From Bradyrhizobiaceae bacterium (GTDB lineage: Bacteria > Pseudomonadota > Alphaproteobacteria > Rhizobiales > Hyphomicrobiaceae): a stretch of DNA of 6,359 nt. The notes beneath the pieces are model-generated. The model saw only the letters and a list, made by a program, of their open reading frames with translations. It ran no database searches and was not told the DNA's origin. The position numbers were made by a program, and so were the translations under genes. This document shows positions 1 to 4,896 of this stretch, piece by piece. Each line of letters starts with the position of its first letter. Position 1 is the first letter of the stretch. Location: positions 1 through 6,359 of the forward strand of contig CANJPN010000370.1 in the NCBI GenBank assembly GCA_947475855.1, read 5' to 3'.

Positions 1-40
1 CCCCCTCAGGGGCTGTGGACAGCGGGGAAGAAATTTTTTT

Positions 41-105
41 GGCGCCCCGCGGCGTTGCTCTCCGGTCGGCCTACGGCCTCCCTACGCGCAACGCCGCGGG
101 GCCCC
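41..105. repeat. Long imperfect hairpin with 15-base perfect arms
   Basis: The arm GCCCCGCGGCGTTGC at 44-58 is the exact reverse complement of 88-102. After one mismatch (43/103) the pairing continues for two more bases on each side (41-42 with 104-105). The interior carries a small nested GGCC-TAC-GGCC hairpin (68-78). The T run at 34-40 lies 5' of the structure on the plus strand, which makes an A run 3' of it on the minus strand. Neither strand therefore has the U-tract of an intrinsic terminator. A dispersed intergenic repeat or a structured RNA are the likelier explanations. The arms are too long to be a chance match. Confidence 0.7.
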
Positions 106-497
106 TTGCCTCCCCCGCCTCGTACACCACGTCCTGGGACGCGCCCCACCGCGAACGGTATGAACCGGATTTGACGGTCCACGTCGCATCCCGTGCGTCG
201 CGGGCGATGTCTGCGTGACACTTCACTCCCGCGAGATCCGAGCCCGCATCTCGCCGACAAGACGCCTCCGGTTGGCGACCCGATGTGATGCGGACGAGGG
301 GGAGCGTACGCGAGGCGTGGGGCACGGGGATAAGTCGCGGTTGCCGGCCGAGGACCAGAGGGGCGGCCGCTTGCTCGCAGCCCTGCAGTCGCATCGAGTC
401 CATCATGACGCGCCGAAGCCGGGTGATTTCGAGCATGCTCTGGCCGAGCACGCTCTTGCCAACAAGGATGCACGGTTCGGCGAACGGGAGTGAAGTA

Positions 498-517
498 GGC
501 TGGGATATCGCCCAGCC
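498..517. repeat. Short perfect hairpin, 7-base stem
   Basis: GGCTGGG at 498-504 pairs with CCCAGCC at 511-517 around a six-base ATATCG loop. It lies two bases from the next palindrome (520-548), so the two may be parts of one repeat unit or one folded RNA. There is no U-tract on either side, so it is not a canonical terminator. Confidence 0.45.
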
Positions 518-519
518 CC

Positions 520-548
520 GGCGCAATACGCGAAGATGCTATTGCGCC
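520..548. repeat. REP-like palindromic repeat (GGCGCAAT / ATTGCGCC)
   Basis: GGCGCAAT at 520-527 is an exact inverted match to ATTGCGCC at 541-548, with a 13-base loop containing CGCGAAGATGC, and it is followed by CTACGG. The design (8-base arm, loop with a CGCGAAG/GCTTCGC-like core, then CCTACGG) resembles dispersed palindromic elements of proteobacterial intergenic DNA, in which arms such as GGCGGATTA or GGTGGGTTA flank a CGCTTCGC loop and end in CCTACGG. The resemblance is from memory. Only the inverted repeat itself is seen directly, and only one copy lies in this window. Confidence 0.5.
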
Positions 549-783
549 CTACGGACTACCTCCGCGGAGGACAGAACCAGGTCCCAGCCACGACTTGGCA
601 TCTACCTCCTGGAAAGTTCATCGCGTTCAAGGTCCGGCTCGGTTGAGCTTTGGCAGCTTTTGCTGCCGGGTCTTTGGGCTCGGGACGCGTTTTTATTCTT
701 GGCCTCTGCGACCGTCGAGAGGCTAGCGACATAAATGATGGCGGTGGTCAGCGACCGATGCAAATTTCTCGGCCGCGCCACTC

Positions 784-840
784 GCCCGGACAATTACTCG
801 TCCGGGCAAGCGCGCGCCCCGCTCACGGGAAGAGCGAGGC
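784..840 (-). terminator. Tandem hairpins just after the pirin gene; possible 3' end
   Basis: Read on the minus strand, the first hairpin begins 15 bases after the pirin stop codon: 816-840 with an imperfect stem (GCC, one mismatch, CGCTC at 820-824 pairing with GAGCG at 832-836). It is followed by a perfect 8-base stem at 784-807 (GCCCGGAC/GTCCGGGC, 8-base loop). The position fits a transcript end, but neither hairpin is followed by a U-run, so this would be a non-canonical or RNA-stabilising 3' structure. Confidence 0.35.
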
Positions 841-855
841 GGACGCCGGTCAGGA

Positions 856-1767
856 TCAGCCGTGCTTGATGAACGTGCCGTTGCGAAGTTCGGCGACGGC
901 GGTTTGGAGCTCGGCTTGCGTGTTCATGACGATCGGGCCGTGCCATGCGATCGGTTCGCGCAAGGGGCGGCCTGAGATCAGCAGGAAGCGAACGCCTTCC
1001 GGGCCAGCCTCGACCGTCACCTCGTCGCCCGAGTCGAACACGACGAGCGAGCGGTTGCCGAAGGTTTCGCGGACGAGCTTCTCACTGCCATCAGCGTTCT
1101 CGCGCTCGGTCAGGACACCAAACGGCTGCGAGGCACCCGCGAACTTCGCGCTGCCTTCGAACACGTAGGCGAAGGCCTGCCGATAGGTCTCGGTCGCGAA
1201 CGATTTGCGCTTGCCGGGCGGCACAAACACGTCGAGATAGCGCGGCTCGGCGGCGATACCTTCCACAGGGCCGCGCTTGCCCTTGTACTCGCCGCAGATG
1301 ACGCGCACGCGCGTGCCGTCGTCGTCGCCCAGGTCCGCGATCTCGCCCGCGGGTACGTCCTGATAGCGCGGCGCGCTCATCTTCAGCGAGGCGGGCAAAT
1401 TGGCCCAGAGCTGGAAGCCGTGCATGCGGCCTTGCGGATCGCCTTTCGGCATTTCCTGATGAAGGATGCCGGAGCCGGCCGTCATCCACTGCACGTCGCC
1501 CGCGCCGAGCGTGCCCTTGTTGCCGAGACTGTCGCCGTGATCGACGGTGCCCGCCAGCACATAGGTGATCGTCTCGATTCCGCGATGGGGATGCCACGGG
1601 AAACCCGCAGAATAGTCGCGCGGGTTATCGTTGCGGAAGTCGTCCATCATCAGGAACGGGTCGAAGTCCGATGTGTCACCAAAGCCGAACACGCGCTGCA
1701 GGCGGACGCCCGCGCCTTCCATGGTCGGCTGGGCTTTGGATGTACGTTTGACGGAGCGGATGGACAT
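856..1767 (-). CDS. Pirin family protein (bicupin)
   Basis: A 303-residue complete protein of the pirin family, a metal-binding double-cupin fold. The N-terminal cupin covers about residues 15-135 and the pirin C-terminal domain about 185-295. All four metal ligands expected from human pirin and E. coli YhhW are present: His59 and His61 in PWHPHRGIET, and His103 and Glu105 in GILHQEMP. Some bacterial pirins show quercetin dioxygenase activity and others bind metabolic enzymes or act in stress responses; nothing here tells which applies. No signal peptide, so probably cytoplasmic. The ATG at 1765-1767 has AGGAG (1776-1780) 8 bases upstream, and the length is normal for the family. The upstream gene ends 131 bases away with an intrinsic terminator in between, so the pirin gene may have its own promoter or depend on read-through. 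Family call is firm; function is not. Confidence 0.95.
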   Translation of the reverse strand: MSIRSVKRTSKAQPTMEGAGVRLQRVFGFGDTSDFDPFLMMDDFRNDNPRDYSAGFPWHPHRGIETITYVLAGTVDHGDSLGNKGTLGAGDVQWMTAGSGILHQEMPKGDPQGRMHGFQLWANLPASLKMSAPRYQDVPAGEIADLGDDDGTRVRVICGEYKGKRGPVEGIAAEPRYLDVFVPPGKRKSFATETYRQAFAYVFEGSAKFAGASQPFGVLTERENADGSEKLVRETFGNRSLVVFDSGDEVTVEAGPEGVRFLLISGRPLREPIAWHGPIVMNTQAELQTAVAELRNGTFIKHG

Positions 1768-1797
1768 GATTCGAACTCCTGGGCTCGATCGCCTGAG

Positions 1798-1834
1798 AAA
1801 AAGCAGAGCCCGGGGAGGCAGGACCTTCCCGGGC
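1798..1834 (-). terminator. Rho-independent terminator after the propeller gene
   Basis: On the minus strand a stem GCCCGGG (1834-1828) pairs with CCCGGGC (1814-1808) around a GC-containing loop that can add AGG/CCT pairs after one mismatch. The sequence then reads TCTGC and five T (1802-1798). This is the best intrinsic terminator in the window. It lies 65 bases after the stop codon of the exported propeller protein and ends only 30 bases before the pirin ATG, so it separates the two genes transcriptionally or acts within the pirin leader. Confidence 0.75.
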
Positions 1835-1898
1835 GTCTCGTTTGCTCAGATATAGGCGGCGTTGTGCCGGATTTCGAGAGGGGTGGTCGCACCCGGCA

Positions 1899-3584
1899 TC
1901 AATCGAGCGGCTCCAGCTTGAGGACCGACGCGCCGTGGTTGTTGCCGACCCAGAACGTCGGCGGGGTCGTGGTGTTGTCGACGTGCACGCGACGGATGTT
2001 GGTCGAGCGCGGCGTCAGATATTCGGTGGCGACGCCGCTCGCGGTGTCGAGACGGACGACGCGGTCGGTCAGCATCGAGCCGGTCCACGCGTGCTCGTTC
2101 TTGTCGAGCGTGACGTCATAAGGCGCGGACCACGGCGTCGGCAGCGTCCACTCCTTGAACTTCTCGGTCTTGGTATCGAACATGCCGATCTTGTGGCCGC
2201 GATACTCGCCGAACCAGAGGCGCTCCTTGTCGTCGATCTGCATGCGGCGCGGATTGGAGCCTTTGGTCGGCACCTCGTAGAGCCAGACCTCGCCGGTCTT
2301 GGCATCGAGGCGGCCGATGTGCTGCCAGCGGAAATCCGTGAAGTAGACGTTGTTTTTCGAGTCCGCGACGATGTCATAGATGTTGTGCGGCTCCTTGGCG
2401 CCCTTGAATGGTTCCCAGGTCTCCCACTTACCGGTCGCGATCTCCAGACGGTGAATGCCGGCGAAGCCGTTGTTCTGCGTCCAGACCTTGCCGTCGACCC
2501 CGATCGAGCCGGGCGCGGTCATGTTGAGCTGGGCCTGATCGAGATTGGCTTCCTTGGGCAGGCTCCAGATCTTCATCGTGCTGGTGCGCGGGTCGAACCT
2601 GATGGCGGCCGCCTGATACATATTGCCGAGCCAGAAATAGCCTTCCTTGTCGGCGCGGATCGAGAGAGCGCCGGTGGGGAAGCCGGGCTTCTGCATCGGG
2701 ATTTCGAATTCGGTGTGAGCGCCGGTCTTCACGTCGAGCTTGCCGATGAACTGCTCGCCGAAGCTCAAGTAGTAGGCGTAGCCCCGGCCGTCGAGGATCA
2801 CGTCATGCGGCTGGATCGTCTTACGCGGCAGATCGTACTCGGTGTAGACGACGCGCGTCGCCTTACCCTTCGGGCGCGGGAACGTCTTCAGCGCAAAGCC
2901 CCAGTTGTCGTCCTTGCTCGTGCTGAGATTGATCTGGGAGAGGTAGTCGCCGACGGCCTTGTAGATCTGCACGCGGCTGTCGCCGCGCTCCTCCATCAGC
3001 CGCTCCGCCTTGCGCAACTGCGGTGCTTCGGGAATGCTCTGGTTGACGTAGCTCTGCATGCGCGGGAGCACGGTCTCGAGGAAATCCTTGCTCGTGTATT
3101 TCGTGCGCATCACGCGTTCGACGGTGTGGCAGTTCACGCAGTTCTGCAGCATCGACTTCTGCTGCGGCGTGCCCGGGACACTCTCCAGCCACTCGGCGTT
3201 GGTGAGTTGTGCGGCGAGGTCCTTGGTCTTGACGAGTTTCAAGTCGGCGGTGGCGCCCTTTGCGGCCGCGACATCGACCTCCAGAGGTTGCGACAGATCG
3301 AAACCGGCAGCGCGGATCTTGATCTGATGCTTGCCGGGGGCGAGCCGGCCAGCGGGGAAGGCGTAGCGGCCCTTGTCGTCGGTCACCACCGTCGTCGTGA
3401 TGACGCTGCCGGCCATGCGAGCGCTGACGAGCACGCCTTCCATCGCGCCTTCCTCGGCTGATGTGACGACGCCGGAAATGGGGGCTGCGGGGGCTTGCGC
3501 ATGTACTCCCGGCGACCACGACGCGACGCTCAACGCGAGCGCGCCTGCGGCGCCTGCGAACGGCATTCCAATGCGCCTTCTCAT
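1899..3584 (-). CDS. Exported carboxypeptidase-regulatory-like / CxxCH cytochrome / Vgb-like beta-propeller protein
   Basis: A 561-residue protein of three modules after a Sec signal peptide (basic MRRR start, hydrophobic stretch, likely cleavage after VHA at residue 29). Residues 36-118 form a carboxypeptidase-regulatory-like beta sandwich (ISGVV, DDKGRYAFPAG, PGKHQIKIRAAGF). Residues 125-220 are helical and hold one haem c motif, CVNCH (149-153), making this a probable mono-haem cytochrome; the distal ligand is unclear, with several Met candidates (159, 176, 197). Residues 245-560 are blade repeats of the virginiamycin B lyase/streptogramin hydrolase-like type (PHDVILDGRG, PHNIYDIVAD, RMQIDDKERLWFGEYRG, PYDVTLDKNEHAWTG). 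Location is probably periplasmic. Antibiotic lyase activity should not be assumed, because similar propellers are common in exported proteins of unknown substrate; electron transfer coupled to substrate binding is a plausible inference. Start is supported by GGGAGG five bases upstream. Confidence 0.85.
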   Translation of the reverse strand: MRRRIGMPFAGAAGALALSVASWSPGVHAQAPAAPISGVVTSAEEGAMEGVLVSARMAGSVITTTVVTDDKGRYAFPAGRLAPGKHQIKIRAAGFDLSQPLEVDVAAAKGATADLKLVKTKDLAAQLTNAEWLESVPGTPQQKSMLQNCVNCHTVERVMRTKYTSKDFLETVLPRMQSYVNQSIPEAPQLRKAERLMEERGDSRVQIYKAVGDYLSQINLSTSKDDNWGFALKTFPRPKGKATRVVYTEYDLPRKTIQPHDVILDGRGYAYYLSFGEQFIGKLDVKTGAHTEFEIPMQKPGFPTGALSIRADKEGYFWLGNMYQAAAIRFDPRTSTMKIWSLPKEANLDQAQLNMTAPGSIGVDGKVWTQNNGFAGIHRLEIATGKWETWEPFKGAKEPHNIYDIVADSKNNVYFTDFRWQHIGRLDAKTGEVWLYEVPTKGSNPRRMQIDDKERLWFGEYRGHKIGMFDTKTEKFKEWTLPTPWSAPYDVTLDKNEHAWTGSMLTDRVVRLDTASGVATEYLTPRSTNIRRVHVDNTTTPPTFWVGNNHGASVLKLEPLD

Positions 3585-3589
3585 GACAA

Positions 3590-3595
3590 CCTCCC
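3590..3595 (-). promoter_or_regulatory. Strong ribosome binding site of the exported propeller gene
   Basis: GGGAGG on the minus strand, five bases before the ATG at 3582-3584. It favours this ATG over the in-frame Met at residue 7 and keeps the basic MRRR head of the signal peptide. Confidence 0.8.
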
Positions 3596-3706
3596 AAAGG
3601 ACGGCTCTGATCGGCCATTCCGTCGGTCAAGGTACCGCAATTCTGCGTAGTTGCCAGCCGTATTCGGCTCGGTAGGCGGGAGAGAAAGCGGGAGAGACCG
3701 CGCGGG

Positions 3707-4603
3707 CTACTTCGGGTCCAATCCGGCCATGCGCTGCAGCAACGCCGAGATCGCAGCCATATCCTGGTCGCCCATGCCTTGGGCGATGGCCGACTTGTAG
3801 AGCGGCAGCGTCGCGGTGAACATCGGCACGGGGCATTCGACGCCATCCGCGAAGTCGCCGATCACCTCGAGATCCTTCTTGAACAGATCGAGCGAGGCGG
3901 TGCGGACGGGAAGATACTCGTTCGACACGAGCATTTCCTTGCGAGCTTCCATGGCACGGGAGCCACCGGCGCCGCCGATGATCGCGTCGTAGGCGTCGGC
4001 GGCATCGAGGCCTGCCTTGCGGGCGAGAGCGAAGGCTTCGCCTGCGGCGACCGTGTGGATCGCGACGAGATGGTTGGCGATGTACTTGAGTTTCGAGCCG
4101 TTGCCGAAGGCGCCGACGTAGAACGGCGCGCGCGAGAAGCCTTCGAACACCGGCAGGCACTTGTCGTAGGCGGCGCGGTCACCGCTGGCGTAGACGAGCA
4201 CGTCGCGGATAGCCGCGCGATTGGCAGAACCGGACAGCGGGCAGTCCAGCATGGCGATGCCGGCGGTCTGCAGCTTGTCGAATGCCGCCTGTTTGTCGGC
4301 GAGCGTCAGCGTGCTGGTCTCGGCGACGATGCGTCCGGGATGAGGAGAGCGCGCCAGTTCTTCGGCGACACTCAGCAGCGCTTTGGCCGAGGGCATCGAG
4401 GTGATGACGACCTCGGCCTCCGCGAGCACGGCGGCGTTCGATGGCATCGGCCGGCCGCCGAGCTTCTGCAGATGCGCCATGGCCTCGGGCGCGATGTCAT
4501 GCCCGACGAGATCGAAGCCGGCCTCGACGAGGTTCTTCGCCATCGCCGCGCCGATCACGCCGACACCGATGATGCCGGCCTTCGCCTTGCCTCTGATCGT
4601 CAT
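3707..4603 (-). CDS. NAD(P)-dependent beta-hydroxyacid dehydrogenase (3-hydroxyisobutyrate dehydrogenase-like)
   Basis: A 298-residue cytoplasmic oxidoreductase of the beta-hydroxyacid dehydrogenase family (6-phosphogluconate dehydrogenase NAD-binding domain followed by the all-helical C-terminal domain). The Rossmann GVGVIG motif is at residues 13-18. The substrate-binding signature reads DCPLSGS (120-126), where most relatives have DAPVSGG. The catalytic region is GNGSKLKYIAN (167-177) with Lys173 as the likely catalytic lysine and Asn177 four residues on. FKKDL (241-245) is the conserved C-terminal cofactor/substrate lysine region. Relatives reduce or oxidise 3-hydroxyisobutyrate, tartronate semialdehyde, succinic semialdehyde or threonate; the substrate cannot be assigned here. 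An in-frame ATG at 4699 would add 32 residues without family similarity, so the ATG at 4603, with GAGGG 7 bases upstream and the glycine motif starting at residue 13, is preferred. A dehydratase gene lies upstream across a 293-base gap. Confidence 0.92.
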   Translation of the reverse strand: MTIRGKAKAGIIGVGVIGAAMAKNLVEAGFDLVGHDIAPEAMAHLQKLGGRPMPSNAAVLAEAEVVITSMPSAKALLSVAEELARSPHPGRIVAETSTLTLADKQAAFDKLQTAGIAMLDCPLSGSANRAAIRDVLVYASGDRAAYDKCLPVFEGFSRAPFYVGAFGNGSKLKYIANHLVAIHTVAAGEAFALARKAGLDAADAYDAIIGGAGGSRAMEARKEMLVSNEYLPVRTASLDLFKKDLEVIGDFADGVECPVPMFTATLPLYKSAIAQGMGDQDMAAISALLQRMAGLDPK

Positions 4604-4610
4604 CGGTGCA

Positions 4611-4615
4611 CCCTC
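4611..4615 (-). promoter_or_regulatory. Ribosome binding site deciding the dehydrogenase start
   Basis: GAGGG on the minus strand, seven bases before the ATG at 4601-4603. It supports this codon rather than the in-frame ATG 96 bases upstream, which would add a tail that does not fit the fold. Confidence 0.65.
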
Positions 4616-4618
4616 GCG

Positions 4619-4646
4619 CGCATATCGAACAAACAATTTGTGCCAA
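4619..4646 (-). promoter_or_regulatory. Weak candidate promoter for the dehydrogenase
   Basis: On the minus strand TTGGCA (4646-4641, one mismatch to the -35 consensus) is followed after 16 bases by TATGCG (4624-4619), a poor -10. The local AT-rich spacer (CAAATTGTTTG) stands out in GC-rich surroundings. The start of transcription would lie very close to the ribosome site, giving an extremely short leader. Only a suggestion. Confidence 0.25.
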
Positions 4647-4740
4647 TGTCCGCAGCTCAGATCGGAGAGTGTGCGTGGAAAGCTCGAACCCGCAAACATA
4701 GTACGTGTTGCGTTCCCGGAAGCCGAGTGCAGCGAGGCTA

Positions 4741-4822
4741 TCCGGGATCTTTACACTTCTGAATTGTGCAAAGACCCCGGATCTTCGCGCTCCGACCTTT
4801 CGGTCGGAATGCTCGTCCGGGG
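4741..4822 (-). promoter_or_regulatory. Nested, mutually exclusive stem-loops between dehydratase and dehydrogenase
   Basis: Three segments can pair in two ways. Read on the minus strand, segment A is CCCCGGA (4822-4816), B is TCCGGGGTCTTT (4781-4770) and C is AAAGATCCCGGA (4752-4741). A pairs with the first seven bases of B, enclosing a perfect 7-base hairpin TCCGACC-GAAA-GGTCGGA (4808-4791) with a GNRA-type tetraloop. B instead pairs with C over 12 bases with one G-T wobble, extended across the loop by a CAC/GTG match. The GAAA loop appears only on the minus strand, in the direction of the genes. No U-run follows either stem. It could be a structured leader of the dehydrogenase, whose ATG lies 137 bases downstream, a trailer of the dehydratase, or a palindromic repeat. 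I do not recognise a known riboswitch. Confidence 0.5.
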
Positions 4823-4848
4823 ACGCAGTCGATAGGTTGTACATTCGA

Positions 4849-4877
4849 AACGCTCCGCCTTCGCGCGGAGAAGCGTT
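4849..4877 (-). terminator. Possible weak terminator of the dehydratase gene
   Basis: On the minus strand, 19 bases after the dehydratase stop, AACG and CTCCGC pair with GCGGAG and CGTT, with a three-base bulge and the six-base loop GCGAAG. The stem is followed by only TTT within its arm and then CGAATGT, so the U-tract is poor. Position and GC-rich stem fit a transcript end, but strength is doubtful. Confidence 0.45.
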
Positions 4878-4896
4878 CAGCGTTTCCGATCACGCC

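Larger units (their letters stand above)
1..855. other. Long stretch without a supportable gene, rich in inverted repeats
   Basis: No open frame here looks like a real protein. The candidates on both strands are rich in Arg, Ala, Gly and Pro, lack recognisable domains, overlap each other and lack convincing ribosome sites. What can be seen is structural: a long inverted repeat at 41-105 next to a run of seven T at 34-40; a small palindromic stretch (CTGTGGACAG, 13-22) loosely like a DnaA box; a 7-base inverted repeat GCGAGAT/ATCTCGC at 231-254; two adjacent hairpins at 498-548; a perfect 12-base palindrome CCTCCGCGGAGG at 559-570; a GGCAGC/GCTGCC hairpin at 652-667; and two hairpins downstream of the pirin stop at 784-840. 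Most likely this is an intergenic region with repeat elements, or the decayed remains of a gene. Confidence 0.6.

Noticed and set aside
13..22. DnaA box / replication origin
   Set aside because: CTGTGGACAG matches the DnaA box consensus at only 7 of 9 positions, stands alone, and no origin-associated gene is nearby.
31..102. Hairpin at 44-102 as an intrinsic terminator
   Set aside because: The T run is 5' of the stem on the plus strand and becomes an A run 3' of it on the minus strand, so neither strand has the required U-tract.
71..526. Open frames of about 150 residues on the minus strand in the left region, and plus-strand frames at 215-493 and 285-734
   Set aside because: They overlap one another, run through or alongside inverted repeats, show Arg/Ala/Pro-rich composition and have no motif I recognise. 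A decayed gene remnant cannot be excluded.
1842..3461. A 539-residue open frame on the plus strand
   Set aside because: It lies antisense to the exported propeller protein, which has a signal peptide, haem motif and propeller repeats. The plus-strand product is Asp/Val/Arg/Ala/Leu-rich low-complexity protein typical of antisense frames in GC-rich DNA.
1899..3584. Streptogramin resistance gene (virginiamycin B lyase)
   Set aside because: Only the propeller resembles Vgb. The signal peptide, regulatory-like domain and haem motif point to an exported redox protein, and Vgb-like repeats occur widely in proteins that are not lyases.
4629..4646. Sigma-54 promoter suggested by TTGGCAC upstream of the dehydrogenase
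   Set aside because: The -24 element matches, but the required GC of the -12 element is absent at the correct spacing (GTTT is found instead of TTGC).
4604..4699. N-terminal extension of the dehydrogenase to the ATG at 4699
   Set aside because: The extra 32 residues precede a Rossmann domain that should start near the N-terminus, and the ATG at 4603 has a good ribosome site.
3779..4762. A 327-residue open frame on the plus strand
   Set aside because: Antisense to the dehydrogenase, which has clear family motifs; the product has no recognisable domain and is a GC-rich shadow.
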